From Microbacterium marinum (GTDB lineage Bacteria > Actinomycetota > Actinomycetes > Actinomycetales > Microbacteriaceae), in assembly GCF_014204835.1 (NCBI RefSeq), contig NZ_JACHMD010000001.1, positions 2,232,001 to 2,296,000 of the forward strand: a DNA stretch of 64,000 nt, read 5' to 3'. The translations under genes were made by a program, and so were the position numbers. Positions 16,456-27,513 of this stretch are shown piece by piece (positions within the stretch are counted from its first letter, which is position 1; each line of letters starts with the position of its first letter). The notes below the pieces were generated by a model. It did no database searches. It was not told the origin of the DNA and saw only the letters and a list, made by a program, of their open reading frames with translations.

Positions 16456-18513
16456 ATGACGGATGCCGCTTCCAACCCGCTTCTCGCCCCCTCGTCACTC
16501 CCCTTCGGTCTTCCCGACTACCCCGGCATCCGGGCAGAGCACTACCTCCCGGCGTTCGAAGCCGCGTTCGCGCAGCACCGGGCCGAGATCGACGCGATCA
16601 CCGCGCAGAGCGAAGCGCCCACGTTCGCGAACACCCTCGAACGGCTCGAAGCGGCCGGCGACCTCCTGGGTCGGGTGGCTCGGACCTTCTACACCGTCTC
16701 CTCCGCCCACGCGACGCCCGAGATCCAGGAGATCGACGCCGCCCTCGCGCCGCTGATGTCAGCGCACGACGACGCCGTCCAGCTCGATGCCGCGCTGTAC
16801 GCGCGCGTCCGGGCCGTCTATGAGCAGCTCGACTCGCTGGACCTCGGAGCCGAGGAGCGCTACCTCGTCGAACGCCGGTACCGCGAGATGACGAGCGCCG
16901 GCGCCGCACTCGACGACGGCGCGAAGTCCGTGCTCACCGAAATCAATCAGCGCCTATCCGTGCTCTCGAACACGTTCGAGAAGAATCTCCTCGCCGACAC
17001 GAACGACCTCGCCGTGGTGTTCGACGACGCCAATGAACTCGACGGCCTCACCGACGGCGAACTGTCGGCCGCCGCGCAGAACGCCGCCGACCGCGGCCTC
17101 CCCGGGAAGTACGTGGTCACCCTGACCCTCTTCACCGGCCACCCCTACCTCTCCACCCTGACGTCGCGCGAGAGCCGGCGACGTCTGCTCGACGCCTCGC
17201 GCTCCCGCGCGAGCCGCGGAAACGCGCACGACAACCGCGAAGTGCTGACCGAGATCGTGCGCCTCCGCGCCGAGCGCGCGGAGCTCCTCGGCTTCGACTC
17301 GCACGCCGCCTACATCACCGCCGACCAGACCGCAGGCTCCCCGGAGGCCGTACACGCGCTCCTGCGCCGACTCGCCGCTCCCGCAGCGGCCAACGCACGT
17401 CGCGAGCAGGAGGCGCTCCAGGCGATCGTCGATGCAGAAGATGCACCGTTCACGATCGAGGCCCACGACTGGGCGTTCTACACCGAGAAGGTCCGCGCCG
17501 CCCGCTACGACCTCGACCGCACCGCGCTCCGGCCCTGGTTCGAGGCGGAGCGCGTGCTCGTCGACGGCGTCTTCCGCGCGGCATCCGCACTGTACGGCAT
17601 CACCTTCGCCGAGCGCACCGACCTGCAGGCCTACCACCCCGACGCGCGCGTCTTCGAGGTGTCGGAGGAGGACGGTTCGGCGCTGGGGCTGTTCATCCTC
17701 GACCTGTACACCCGCGACACCAAGCGGGGCGGCGCGTGGATGAACTCGATCGTCTCGCAGTCCGAGCTCCGCGGCACGGCTCCCATCGTCGTCAACAACC
17801 TCAACGTCCCCAAGCCCGCCCCGGGTGCGCCGACCCTGCTCACCCTCGACGAGGTGACCACCCTCTTCCACGAGTTCGGTCATGCCCTTCACGGGCTCTT
17901 CGCGCATGTGACGTACCCGCACTTCGCCGGCACCGCCGTCTTCCGCGACTTCGTCGAGTTCCCGAGTCAGGTCAACGAGATGTGGATCTTCTGGCCGGAG
18001 GTGCTGGCGGAGTACGCGCGACACGTCGAGACGGGCGAGCCGCTTCCCGCCGAGGTGGTCGAGAAGCTCCGTGAGTCGGAGGCCTTCAACCAGGGCTTCG
18101 CGACGAGCGAGTACCTCGCCGCCGCGTGGCTCGACCAGACCTGGCACAGCGTGGACGCCGACACGGCCTCCACCACCCTCGACGTGGCCCACATCGAGGC
18201 GACGGCACTCACCGACATCGGGCTGGACAACCCCGTCGTCCCACCCCGCTACTCCTCCACGTACTTCGCCCACGTGTTCTCCGGTGGCTACAGCGCCGGC
18301 TACTACTCGTACATCTGGAGCGAGGTCCTCGACGCCGACACGGTGGAATGGTTCGCCGAGAATGGCGGACTCACCCGCGCCAACGGCGAGCGGTTCCGCC
18401 GACGCCTGCTGGGCGTCGGCGGGTCGATGGACCCGCTGGAGGCGTACCGCGACTTCCGGGGCCGCGAGGCCCGGATCGAGCCCCTCCTGGAGCGTCGCGG
18501 CCTGGCATCCTGA
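16456..18513 (+). CDS. dcp: M3 family metallopeptidase (peptidyl-dipeptidase Dcp type)
   Basis: A 685-residue cytoplasmic zinc peptidase with the catalytic HExxH as HEFGH in TLFHEFGHALHGLF and the downstream zinc ligand region (FVEFPSQVNEMW). Length and C-terminal segments (AHVFSGGYSAGYYSYIWSEVLDAD) match the oligopeptidase A/Dcp group, which trims short peptides. TACGCT ends 6 nt before the ATG at 16456 and no spaced ribosome binding site is present, suggesting a leaderless mRNA. It is divergent from the ArsR-like gene and could be affected by the operator between them. Confidence 0.93.
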   Translation: MTDAASNPLLAPSSLPFGLPDYPGIRAEHYLPAFEAAFAQHRAEIDAITAQSEAPTFANTLERLEAAGDLLGRVARTFYTVSSAHATPEIQEIDAALAPLMSAHDDAVQLDAALYARVRAVYEQLDSLDLGAEERYLVERRYREMTSAGAALDDGAKSVLTEINQRLSVLSNTFEKNLLADTNDLAVVFDDANELDGLTDGELSAAAQNAADRGLPGKYVVTLTLFTGHPYLSTLTSRESRRRLLDASRSRASRGNAHDNREVLTEIVRLRAERAELLGFDSHAAYITADQTAGSPEAVHALLRRLAAPAAANARREQEALQAIVDAEDAPFTIEAHDWAFYTEKVRAARYDLDRTALRPWFEAERVLVDGVFRAASALYGITFAERTDLQAYHPDARVFEVSEEDGSALGLFILDLYTRDTKRGGAWMNSIVSQSELRGTAPIVVNNLNVPKPAPGAPTLLTLDEVTTLFHEFGHALHGLFAHVTYPHFAGTAVFRDFVEFPSQVNEMWIFWPEVLAEYARHVETGEPLPAEVVEKLRESEAFNQGFATSEYLAAAWLDQTWHSVDADTASTTLDVAHIEATALTDIGLDNPVVPPRYSSTYFAHVFSGGYSAGYYSYIWSEVLDADTVEWFAENGGLTRANGERFRRRLLGVGGSMDPLEAYRDFRGREARIEPLLERRGLAS

Positions 18514-18595
18514 GTCTGAACATCCTCGTCGCCTGATCCACGACCTGGCCGGCGACCCCCTGTCGCGCCCCGGGCGACCGTGCCAGGATCAGCCC

Positions 18596-19102
18596 ATGGC
18601 AGACTCCATTCCTCCGCTCGCACCGACCCCCTATGACGGCGCACAGCTCCTCTTCCTGGAGGCTGCGCTGATGACGGTGATCCGCCACAACGGGATCCGT
18701 CTGGACGATCTGCGCACCCTCTTCGACCGATCCTTCACGGCGCTGGGAACGGCCGTCGGCGCGGGACTGGTCACGCCGGTGGGTCCGGCGTTTGCGATCT
18801 ACCACGGCGACCCCTCGGGCGTCTTCGACGTCGAGATCGGGTTCCCCACCGCCGGTGCCCCGACGCGCGACATCGAGACGCCCGCCGGTGCGATCCACGC
18901 CTCCGCACTGCCCGCCGGGAACGCGATGGTGACCTCGCACCTCGGCTCCTATGACGGGCTCGGCGATGCGTGGGGACGTCTCGTGGCGGCAGCCGACGGC
19001 CAGCCGAAAGGCGTGTTCATCGAGGCGTACGTGAGCGACCCGTCGACGACGGCGACCGACCAGCTTCGCACAGACCTCATTCTGCCGGTCCGCTCCGCCT
19101 GA
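18596..19102 (+). CDS. GyrI-like / effector-binding domain protein
   Basis: A 168-residue soluble protein. Residues 50-165 carry the GyrI-like/AraC effector-binding pattern (GPAFAIYHGDPSGVFDVEIGFPT, then LPAGNAMVTSHLGSYDGLGDAW and KGVFIEAYVSDPS). Such stand-alone domains bind small hydrophobic ligands. No DNA-binding domain is attached. The ATG at 18596 fits the domain start; the frame is open upstream inside dcp. It converges on clpX. Confidence 0.85.
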   Translation: MADSIPPLAPTPYDGAQLLFLEAALMTVIRHNGIRLDDLRTLFDRSFTALGTAVGAGLVTPVGPAFAIYHGDPSGVFDVEIGFPTAGAPTRDIETPAGAIHASALPAGNAMVTSHLGSYDGLGDAWGRLVAAADGQPKGVFIEAYVSDPSTTATDQLRTDLILPVRSA

Positions 19103-19143
19103 CGCGCGGCGGGGCCTCGCGGAGGGTCAGCCGCGGCGAAGGG

Positions 19144-20412
<1,269 letters not shown>

Positions 20413-20513
20413 GTCGCTCCCCCTCAGGATTCCTGGTGCTGGTGATGAGCCTAATCGCAGATCCGGACACGGGGTGGATTGCGACGCGAGTGTGGATGAT
20501 CGCCCGGGACGAC

Positions 20514-20543
20514 GATGCCCCGCCGACGGATCGACGGGGCATC
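20514..20543 (-). terminator. Hairpin between clpP2 and clpX
   Basis: GATGCCCCG (20514-20522) pairs perfectly with CGGGGCATC (20535-20543). It lies just after the clpP2 stop and may terminate or attenuate transcription into clpX. Confidence 0.6.
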
Positions 20544-20555
20544 ATCGGGCGCGGG

Positions 20556-21221
20556 TCAGGCCGTGATGGCGGCCGGGGTGCGCTTGCGCGAGGTCAGCAC
20601 CTGGTCGACGATCCCGTACTCGAGCGCCTCCTGGGCCGAGAGGATCTTGTCGCGGTCGATGTCCTTGTTGACCTGCTCAACGGAGCGGTTGGTGTGACGG
20701 GCCATCGTCTCTTCGAGCCAGGTGCGCATGCGGAGGATCTCCGCAGCCTGGATCTCGATGTCCGATGCCTGCCCGTGGCCGGCTTCGCCCACGGCGGGCT
20801 GGTGCATGAGGATGCGCGCGTTCGGCAGGGCCAGACGCTTGCCGGGCGCACCTGCCGCCAGCAGGACGGATGCCGCGGAGGCCGCCTGTCCGAGGACGAC
20901 GGTGGACACCTGGGGCGAGATGTACTGCATCGTGTCGTAGATCGCCGTCATGGCCGTGAACGAGCCGCCGGGCGAGTTGATGTACATGATGATGTCGCGG
21001 TCGGGGTCCATCGACTCGAGCACGAGAAGTTGCGCCATGACGTCGTCGGCCGACGCGTCGTCGACCTGGACGCCGAGGAAGATCACGCGGTCCTCGAACA
21101 GCTTGTTGTACGGGTCCTGCCGCTTGTAGCCGTACGCCGTGCGCTCCTCGAACTGCGGGAGGATGTAGCGGCTCGACGGCATCGCGATGCCCTGAGGGAG
21201 ACCGGAAGTCGGGATGTTCAT
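20556..21221 (-). CDS. clpP2: ATP-dependent Clp protease proteolytic subunit (ClpP2-type)
   Basis: A 221-residue serine protease subunit. Catalytic residues are visible: Ser in [14 protein letters not shown], His in LMHQPAVG, and Asp in the C-terminal handle region ([18 protein letters not shown]). Actinobacteria need two different ClpP subunits that assemble into one tetradecamer; this upstream-facing pair fits that, the other copy being the next gene at 21245-21829. The N-terminal extension (about 15 residues before [12 protein letters not shown]) matches the ClpP2 type. Confidence 0.95.
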   Translation of the reverse strand: MNIPTSGLPQGIAMPSSRYILPQFEERTAYGYKRQDPYNKLFEDRVIFLGVQVDDASADDVMAQLLVLESMDPDRDIIMYINSPGGSFTAMTAIYDTMQYISPQVSTVVLGQAASAASVLLAAGAPGKRLALPNARILMHQPAVGEAGHGQASDIEIQAAEILRMRTWLEETMARHTNRSVEQVNKDIDRDKILSAQEALEYGIVDQVLTSRKRTPAAITA

Positions 21222-21244
21222 CTGTGTTGTCTTCCTTCGGTCGT

Positions 21245-21829
21245 TCAGTTCTCGGTCCCGCCGCCACCGGTGACGTCGGCGGCGTGCTCGCGGATGTGGT
21301 CGACGAAGCCGTACTCCAGCGCCTGGTCGGCGGTGAACCAGCGGTCGCGGTCGCCGTCGGCGTTGATCTGCTCGACCGGCTTGCCGGTCTGGGCGGCGGT
21401 GATCTCCGCGAGGCGCTTCTTCATGTCGAGGATGAGCTGCGCCTGCGTCTGGATGTCGCTGGCCGTTCCCCCGAAGCCGCCGTGCGGCTGGTGGAGCAGT
21501 ACCCGGGCGTTGGGCGTGATGTAGCGCTTGCCCTTCGTGCCACTGGTGAGCAGCAGCTGTCCCATGGATGCCGCCATGCCGATGCCGACCGTCACGATGT
21601 CGTTCGGGACGAACTGCATGGTGTCGTAGATCGCCATACCCGCCGTGATGGATCCACCGGGCGAGTTGATGTACAGGTAGATGTCCTTCTCGGAATCCTC
21701 GGCCGCGAGGAGGAGGATCTTGGCGCAGATCTCGTTCGCGTTCTCATCGCGCACCTCGGAGCCGAGCCAGATGATGCGGTCTTTCAGCAGCCGGTCGAAG
21801 ACACTGGTCGCCATAAGGGGTTCAGCCAT
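21245..21829 (-). CDS. clpP1: ATP-dependent Clp protease proteolytic subunit (ClpP1-type)
   Basis: A 194-residue ClpP subunit with catalytic Ser in [14 protein letters not shown], His in LLHQPHGG and Asp in [20 protein letters not shown]. First gene of the clpP1-clpP2 pair, with 23 bp between the genes, so they are co-transcribed. It works with ClpP2 and ClpX (or ClpC). It follows tig and is separated from it by a strong terminator, so it probably has its own promoter in 21830-21947. Confidence 0.95.
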   Translation of the reverse strand: MAEPLMATSVFDRLLKDRIIWLGSEVRDENANEICAKILLLAAEDSEKDIYLYINSPGGSITAGMAIYDTMQFVPNDIVTVGIGMAASMGQLLLTSGTKGKRYITPNARVLLHQPHGGFGGTASDIQTQAQLILDMKKRLAEITAAQTGKPVEQINADGDRDRWFTADQALEYGFVDHIREHAADVTGGGGTEN

Positions 21830-21947
21830 GGATGTTCTCCTGCTTCGTGTTCGTGCTTCGAATCTAGCGGCGCGAAAACGGCGTCTCGCCCGTGTTCGCC
21901 GTGGGCATACCGCGGCCGGTATCGACCCCGGATACGACCGAGGGCGG

Positions 21948-21977
21948 TGAGGGCACGATCGCCCCCACCGCCCTCGG
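21948..21977 (-). terminator. tig terminator
   Basis: A perfect 12-bp stem, CCGAGGGCGGTG (21948-21959) with CACCGCCCTCGG (21966-21977), starting about 10 nt after the tig stop. Confidence 0.85.
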
Positions 21978-21985
21978 ATCGGTGG

Positions 21986-23551
21986 TCACTCGCTGTCGGC
22001 GGCCTTCTTGGGCGCACGCTTGGCGGGCGCCTTCTTGGCCGGAGCCTCGGCGTCGTCCGCGGCATCCGCAGCCTTCGTGGCCGAAGCCTTCTTGGCGGGA
22101 GCCTTCTTGGCGGGGGCCTTCTTCGCCGGAGCAGCCTCAGCGTCGCCCTCGACCTCAGCGTCGGCCTTCTTGGCCGGAGCCTTCTTGGCGGGAGCCTTCT
22201 TCGCCGGAGCCTTCTTGGCGGGAGCCTTCTCCTCGGTGGCCTCGTCGGCGGCGTCAGCCTCAGCGGCCTCGTCCTCCTCGGCGACGAATCCGGTCAGATC
22301 GACCGGCTTGCCGTTCGTGTCGACAACGGTGACCTTGCCCAGCGCGACGGCGACGGCCTTGTTGCGGGCGACCTCGCCGACCATGAGGGGAAGCTGGTTG
22401 CCCTCCTGCAGCGCATCGACGAAGTCCTGCGGGGACATGCCGTACTGCTGCGAGGACTGGATCAGGTACTGGGTCAGCTCATCCTGCGAGACCTGGACCT
22501 CGTGCTTCTCGGCGACCTTGTCGAGCACCATCTGCGTGCGGAACTGCTTCTCGCTCGCCTCGGTGACCTCGGCGCGGTGCACGTCGTCCTCGAGGCGGCC
22601 TTCGCCCTCGAGGTGCGCGTGCACCTCGTCCTCGACGAGCTTCGCGGGGACCGGGATGTCGGAGCGCTCGATCAGGATCTCGATCAGCTTGTCGCGCGCT
22701 GCCGAGCCCTGCGTGAAGACGGACTGCTGCGAGACGCGCTCGACGAGGCTCTCGCGGAGCTCGGCAAGGGTGTCGAACTCGCTGGCGACCTGGGCGAAGT
22801 CGTCGTCGGCCTCGGGGAGCTCGCGCTCCTTGACGGCCTTGACCGAGACGGAGACCTCGGCCTCTTCGCCGGCGTGGTCCCCGCCGACCAGCTTCGAGCG
22901 GAACGTGGTGTCCTCGCCCGCGGTGAGCGAGTCGATCGCCTCGTCGATGCCCTCGAGCAGCTCGCCCGAGCCGACCTCGTAGGAGACGCCCTCGGCGCGG
23001 TCGATCTCGTTGCCGTCGATCGTCGCGACGAGGTCGAGCTCGACGAAATCGCCCGTCTTGGCGGGACGGTCGACGGTCACGAGCGTGCCGAAGCGGCTGC
23101 GGAGCTTGTCGAGCTCGGCATCCACGGCCGCCTCATCGGTCTCGACGGCGTCGACCTCGACGGTGATGTCGTCGTAGGAGGGAAGCTCGAACTCCGGACG
23201 GACGTCGACCTCGACCTCGACCTTGAGGTCGCCGGAGAAGTCCTTCGTGCTCGGCCACTCGACGATCTCGGCCGACGGACGGCCCACGATGCGCACCTCG
23301 TTGGCGGTGACAGCCTCGCGGTAGAACGCGTCGAGACCCTCCTGCACCGCGTGCTCGAGGACGGCCTCGCGGCCGATGCGCTGGTCGATGATCGGAGCGG
23401 GGACCTTGCCCTTGCGGAAGCCGGGGATCTGCACGTCCTGCGCGATGTGCTCGTACGCGTGGGCGATGCTCGGCTTGAGCTCGTCGGGGGTGACCGTGAT
23501 GTGGAGCTTCACCCGGGTCGGGTTCAGCTGCTCGACGGTGCTGGTGACCAT
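21986..23551 (-). CDS. tig: Trigger factor with a long Lys/Ala/Pro-rich tail
   Basis: A 521-residue ribosome-associated chaperone. The N-terminal ribosome-binding domain has the signature region around GFRKGKVP. A central FKBP-like domain (residues about 155-235, with TGDFVELDL and [10 protein letters not shown]) and the C-terminal helical chaperone domain follow. Usual length is 430-460; here about 80 extra residues form a repeated APAKK/KKAPAKK tail, interrupted by an acidic stretch, resembling histone-like tails. The ATG at 23549-23551 has an AAGGAG ribosome binding site. tRNA-Pro lies directly upstream in the same direction. Confidence 0.96.
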   Translation of the reverse strand: MVTSTVEQLNPTRVKLHITVTPDELKPSIAHAYEHIAQDVQIPGFRKGKVPAPIIDQRIGREAVLEHAVQEGLDAFYREAVTANEVRIVGRPSAEIVEWPSTKDFSGDLKVEVEVDVRPEFELPSYDDITVEVDAVETDEAAVDAELDKLRSRFGTLVTVDRPAKTGDFVELDLVATIDGNEIDRAEGVSYEVGSGELLEGIDEAIDSLTAGEDTTFRSKLVGGDHAGEEAEVSVSVKAVKERELPEADDDFAQVASEFDTLAELRESLVERVSQQSVFTQGSAARDKLIEILIERSDIPVPAKLVEDEVHAHLEGEGRLEDDVHRAEVTEASEKQFRTQMVLDKVAEKHEVQVSQDELTQYLIQSSQQYGMSPQDFVDALQEGNQLPLMVGEVARNKAVAVALGKVTVVDTNGKPVDLTGFVAEEDEAAEADAADEATEEKAPAKKAPAKKAPAKKAPAKKADAEVEGDAEAAPAKKAPAKKAPAKKASATKAADAADDAEAPAKKAPAKRAPKKAADSE

Positions 23552-23618
23552 GCCTGTCGTTCTCCTTCTCCGGCCGCGCGGGTGCGCGTCCGTTGGGGGT
23601 CTGGGTTCGTGGGGCCGT

Positions 23619-23695
23619 TGGTCGGGGCGACAGGATTTGAACCTGCGGCCTCCCGCTCCCAAAGCGGGCGCTCTACCAAGCTGAGCTACGCCCCG
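23619..23695 (-). tRNA. tRNA-Pro (TGG), CCA encoded
   Basis: On the minus strand the gene starts CGGGGCGTAGCTCAG and folds into a cloverleaf: acceptor CGGGGCG/CGCCCCG, anticodon loop TTTGGGA with anticodon TGG, and T-loop GGTTCAAATCC. Discriminator A is followed by an encoded CCA at 23621-23619. It lies between a -10-like TAGACT (complement of 23737-23742) and tig. Confidence 0.97.
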
Positions 23696-23790
23696 GGGCG
23701 CGCACGCGGGCGAGCGCCGAAAAACGGCCGTTGGTAAGTCTAGCCGACCGCGTCCGGTACACTCGTCGAGTCGCTGTTTTTCAGCGGTTC

Positions 23791-23864
23791 GGGGATGTAG
23801 CTCAATGGTAGAGCCTCAGTCTTCCAAACTGATTACGCGGGTTCGATTCCCGTCATCCCCTCCA
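23791..23864 (+). tRNA. tRNA-Gly (TCC), CCA encoded
   Basis: Acceptor GGGGATG/CATCCCC, D-arm GCTCAATGGTAGAGC, anticodon loop CTTCCAA with anticodon TCC, T-arm CGGGTTCGATTCCCG, then discriminator T and encoded CCA. A TACACT hexamer at 23758-23763 is a plausible -10. Transcribed away from tRNA-Pro. Confidence 0.97.
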
Positions 23865-23930
23865 ACGCTCCGACGTTCGGCCACAGCCGCGCGGCGGGGC
23901 GTTCGTGTTCTCCCCGGCGTCCGGCCCGGC

Positions 23931-26393
23931 TCAGACCGAGGTGTAGGCGACGATGCCGCGACGGACGGCGTCGAGCGCGGCGCGCGCGGTCGAGGCCACC
24001 GGCGCGTCGGCGACGATGGACAGCTGGTCGAGCAGGTCGATCGTCTGCTTCGTCCACCGCACGAAATCGCCCGCGGCCATCTCCGCCTCGTCGAGCACCC
24101 GGTCGAGCGCCGCCCCTCGCGCCCAGGAGTTCATGGCGCGGGCGAGCCCCGTCGCGAGCGGCTCGCTCCCCGGCAGGTGGTGGTCCTGCTCGAGATCGTC
24201 GAGGCGCGACCACAGCTCCTGGGTGCGACTGAGCGCCTCCCGGAAGGGCCCCCGGGGCAGTCCGTACTCCCCCGTCTCGTCGCGGCGCGGTTCGTAGACG
24301 ATGCAGCATGCCAGCGCCGCGAGGGCCGCCGGGTCGAGATCGTTCCACAGTCCGCGGCGGAGGGACTCGGCCACGAGCAGGTCGCGCTCACCGTAGATGC
24401 GGCGCATCGTGCGCCCGGCATCCGTGAGGGCGTGCGCGCCGGCCGCATCCACCGTCACGTAGTCGAGCTCCGCGAGCACATCGACGATCCGATCGAAGAT
24501 GCGCGCCACCGTGCCGGTGCGGGTCTCGATGTCGCGTCGCAGCTTGTCGGTGCGGCGGCGGAGCTTCCAGTACCGCTCGGCCCAGCGTGCGTGATCCTCG
24601 CGTTCGGGACAGGTGTGGCACGGATGCCGCTGCATGCGGCGCCGGACCGACTGGATCTCGTTCTGCCGCTGCGCACGGATCCGTGAGGGAGCCGTCTTGT
24701 CCGCGCGGTTCAGCTTCTCCAGGTCGCTGAGCTCGCGCCGCAGGCCCGAGTACTCCGCGAAGTCGCCGCGATCGCAGGTCATGGCCTTCCGATAGCCGGT
24801 GAGCGACTCCTCGGCGTCCTTCACCTGCCGCGCGATCCCGACGACGGCACGGTCGGCCTGGAACTGGGCGAAGGAGGACTCGAGGACCTCGCGGGCACGC
24901 TCACGACCGAACTGGTCGATGAGGTTCACGGCCATGTTGTACGTCGGCCGGAAGCTGGAGTTGAGGGGGTAGGTGCGCCGGGATGCGAGCGCCGCGACGC
25001 CCTGCGGGTCGAGTCCCTCGGTCCACTGGACGACCGCGTGGCCCTCGACGTCGATCCCGCGCCGGCCGGCACGGCCGGTCAGCTGGGTGTATTCCCCCGA
25101 CGTGATCGCGACGCGGGCTTCGCCATTGAACTTCTCGAGCTTCTCGAGCACCACGGTGCGGGCGGGCATGTTGATCCCGAGGGCGAGCGTCTCGGTCGCG
25201 AAGACGACCTTCACGAGCTTGCGCTGGAAGAGCTCCTCGACGACCTCCTTGAACGCCGGCAGAAGGCCGGCGTGATGAGACGCGACGCCCCGCTCGAGGT
25301 TGTCGCGCCACTCCCAGTATCCGAGCACGCCGAGATCCTCGTCCTGGAGAGGAGACATCCGCTCGTCGATGATCCACCGGATCTCGTCGCGCTCCGGCGT
25401 ACTCGTCAGTCGCACGCCCGAGCGGCGGACCTGCTGGACAGCCGCATCGCACCCCGCTCTGCTGAAGATGAAGAAGATGGCCGGAAGCAGATTCGAGCGA
25501 CCGAGGAGCTCGACGACCTGGGGACGGTCGATGCGCTCGATCCGCTGCGCGTTCGACGGCCGCACCGGCCGCCTCCCGCCGCGGTGCGGACGACGCGCCT
25601 CACGGTCGGACCGCCCGCGATACTCCGCCGCACGGCGGTTGTTCTCGTAGGTGGCGCCCTTCACCGACCGGATCCGGGTGAGCTCCTGATTCACCTGCGC
25701 GGTGGCCACACCTGCGCGGTCGTCGAACAGCGGGAGCAGGTCGCCTCGGACCAGGACGTGCTGCTCGAGCGGCACCGGGCGGGTTTCGGAGACGATCACC
25801 GCGGTGTCGCCGCGGACGGTGTCGAGCCAGTCACCGAACTCCTCCGCGTTCGACACGGTCGCCGACAGGCCCACGATCCGCACCGAGGACGGGAGGTGGA
25901 TGATCACCTCTTCCCAGACCGCGCCCCGGAACCTGTCGGCGAGGAAATGCACCTCGTCCATGACGACGTACCGGAGGCCGCGAAGCGCGGGTGAGTCGGC
26001 GTAGATCATGTTCCGGAGCACCTCCGTGGTCATGACGACCACGCGGGCGTTTCCGTTGATGTTCGTGTCACCGGTGAGCAGGCCGACGTTCTGTTCGCCG
26101 TACACCTGCTGCAATTCACGGAACTTCTGATTCGACAGCGCCTTCATCGGTGTCGTGTAGAAAGCCTTCTCGCCAGGCGTGCCCATCGCGAGGTGCACCG
26201 CGAACTCGCCGACGATGGTCTTGCCGGCGCCGGTGGGCGCTGCCACCAGGACGCTCCGGCCGTCTTCGAGGGCGTGGCATCCCGCGATCTGGAACGGGTC
26301 GAGCCCGAACGACTGCAGCGCCGCGAACTCCGCCGAGATCGGATGGGACTTCGCCGCCTGGGCGAGTGCGTACCGCTCCGCGGGATCGCTCAT
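23931..26393 (-). CDS. helY: Ski2/Mtr4-like DEAD/DEAH helicase HelY
   Basis: An 820-residue SF2 helicase. Walker A is APTGAGKT (residues 52-59), motif II DEVH in YVVMDEVHFLADR, motif III VGLSATV, and motif VI QLTGRAGRRGID. This last motif and the FATETLALGINMPARTVV segment are typical of the Ski2/Mtr4 group. The C-terminal third (from about 540) has a Cys cluster (CHTCPER) and helical regions seen in actinobacterial HelY. The start overlaps the tatC stop (4 bp). Likely role: RNA unwinding or decay; the exact substrate is unknown. Confidence 0.92.
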   Translation of the reverse strand: MSDPAERYALAQAAKSHPISAEFAALQSFGLDPFQIAGCHALEDGRSVLVAAPTGAGKTIVGEFAVHLAMGTPGEKAFYTTPMKALSNQKFRELQQVYGEQNVGLLTGDTNINGNARVVVMTTEVLRNMIYADSPALRGLRYVVMDEVHFLADRFRGAVWEEVIIHLPSSVRIVGLSATVSNAEEFGDWLDTVRGDTAVIVSETRPVPLEQHVLVRGDLLPLFDDRAGVATAQVNQELTRIRSVKGATYENNRRAAEYRGRSDREARRPHRGGRRPVRPSNAQRIERIDRPQVVELLGRSNLLPAIFFIFSRAGCDAAVQQVRRSGVRLTSTPERDEIRWIIDERMSPLQDEDLGVLGYWEWRDNLERGVASHHAGLLPAFKEVVEELFQRKLVKVVFATETLALGINMPARTVVLEKLEKFNGEARVAITSGEYTQLTGRAGRRGIDVEGHAVVQWTEGLDPQGVAALASRRTYPLNSSFRPTYNMAVNLIDQFGRERAREVLESSFAQFQADRAVVGIARQVKDAEESLTGYRKAMTCDRGDFAEYSGLRRELSDLEKLNRADKTAPSRIRAQRQNEIQSVRRRMQRHPCHTCPEREDHARWAERYWKLRRRTDKLRRDIETRTGTVARIFDRIVDVLAELDYVTVDAAGAHALTDAGRTMRRIYGERDLLVAESLRRGLWNDLDPAALAALACCIVYEPRRDETGEYGLPRGPFREALSRTQELWSRLDDLEQDHHLPGSEPLATGLARAMNSWARGAALDRVLDEAEMAAGDFVRWTKQTIDLLDQLSIVADAPVASTARAALDAVRRGIVAYTSV

Positions 26394-27193
26394 GCGGACG
26401 TCCCGAGCAGTTCGGCGTCACGCTTGCGGCGACGACGGTCGAAGAGCATGGACAGGCCTGCCGCGGCGAAGAAGAGGACGGTGAGGATCACCGCGAGTAC
26501 CAGCATGCTGACGATATCTGCCGCGGGGGTGGCCGCGCCGGCGAACACCGTGGCGATCACGATCGCGACGCGCCATCCCTTCATGATCTCTTTGCCGGTC
26601 ATGACACCCGCGAGGTTCAAGGCCACGAGGAACACGGGTGTCACGAAAGAGACGCCGACGACGAGGAGAAGCTTGAACACGAAGTCGTAGTAGTACTTGG
26701 CGTCGTAGAAGTTCGACGCGCCGACCGGGGTGAACCCGGCCATCAGCTCGACGAGGTGCGGCAGGATCAGCCACCCGAAGAAGGCTCCCGCGAAGAACAG
26801 CGGCACAGCGGACGCGACGAACCCGAAGGTGTACTTCACCTCTTTGCGGGTGAGACCCGGCATCAGGAAGGCCCAGATCTGCCACAGCCAGACCGGAGCG
26901 GATATCAGGAGGCCCACCGCGAACGAGATGCGGATGCGCAGATCGAACGCCGACGTGACGGTCGCGAACATCAGCGTCACTTCGCCCACCTCGCCGCGTT
27001 CCTCCGCGACGACGCGGATGGGTTCGGTCATCGCGAGGATGATCGAGTCGGTGAGGATGAACGAGACGATCATCCCGACGACGAGCGCCGCGGCGGCGAT
27101 GAGCAGTCGCTTACGGAACTCACGGAGATGATCCGCGAGCGACATCCGACGATCGCGGTACGGGACGTCCTCGTCGACGGGGCGACGCGCCAA
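26390..27193 (-). CDS. tatC: Sec-independent translocase subunit TatC
   Basis: A 267-residue protein with six membrane helices and family signatures: MSLADHLREFRKRL at the N-terminal cytoplasmic face and the LMPGLTRKE segment. It recognises twin-arginine signal peptides and works with TatA just upstream. The called start is TTG at 27191-27193, 8 bp after tatA; the ATG at the MSLADHL residue (27143-27145) is the alternative and would remove 16 residues. No strong ribosome binding site decides between them. Confidence 0.93.
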   Translation of the reverse strand: MARRPVDEDVPYRDRRMSLADHLREFRKRLLIAAAALVVGMIVSFILTDSIILAMTEPIRVVAEERGEVGEVTLMFATVTSAFDLRIRISFAVGLLISAPVWLWQIWAFLMPGLTRKEVKYTFGFVASAVPLFFAGAFFGWLILPHLVELMAGFTPVGASNFYDAKYYYDFVFKLLLVVGVSFVTPVFLVALNLAGVMTGKEIMKGWRVAIVIATVFAGAATPAADIVSMLVLAVILTVLFFAAAGLSMLFDRRRRKRDAELLGTSA

Positions 27194-27201
27194 GGCCGGA
27201 G

Positions 27202-27456
27202 TCAGGTGCCCGGCGTCTGCGCCCCACCGGAGCCCTGCGCGGGCGGCGGGTACGGCGGCACGGACGACGACGTGGACGTCGGCGGCGTCGAGGTCGCGGA
27301 CGGATCGGCGTCGTCCTCCTTCAGCGCCTTCATCTCACCGCGGAAGACGCGCGCGGACTGCCCGACGCTCTTGGCGAGCGCGGGAAGCTTGGCGGCGCCG
27401 AACAACAGCAGGATCACCAACAGGACGATCAGCAGGTGCCAGCCTTGCAAGCCCAT
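27202..27456 (-). CDS. tatA: Sec-independent translocase subunit TatA
   Basis: An 84-residue protein with the expected N-terminal membrane helix (WHLLIVLLVILLLFGAAKLP), the FG hinge motif, an amphipathic helix (ALAKSVGQSARVFRGEMKALKED) and a Ser/Thr/Pro-rich disordered tail. It oligomerises to form the Tat pore. Located between pafC and tatC, the standard actinobacterial order. Confidence 0.95.
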   Translation of the reverse strand: MGLQGWHLLIVLLVILLLFGAAKLPALAKSVGQSARVFRGEMKALKEDDADPSATSTPPTSTSSSVPPYPPPAQGSGGAQTPGT

Positions 27457-27513
27457 GAGAAGCTCCTCGGGTTCGATGTGCCCCCAGTCTAGCCGCCGAG
27501 GTTGCGACGGGTC

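Noticed and set aside
22008..22290. Ala/Phe/Gly repeat protein ([11 protein letters not shown]) on the plus strand
   Set aside because: This is the reverse complement of the KKAPAKK-coding repeats of tig, not an independent membrane protein.
21224..23737. Plus-strand open frame of 837 codons across clpP1 and tig
   Set aside because: It covers clpP1 and tig in antisense and runs through the tig terminator and tRNA-Pro; its repeats mirror the tig Lys/Ala codons.
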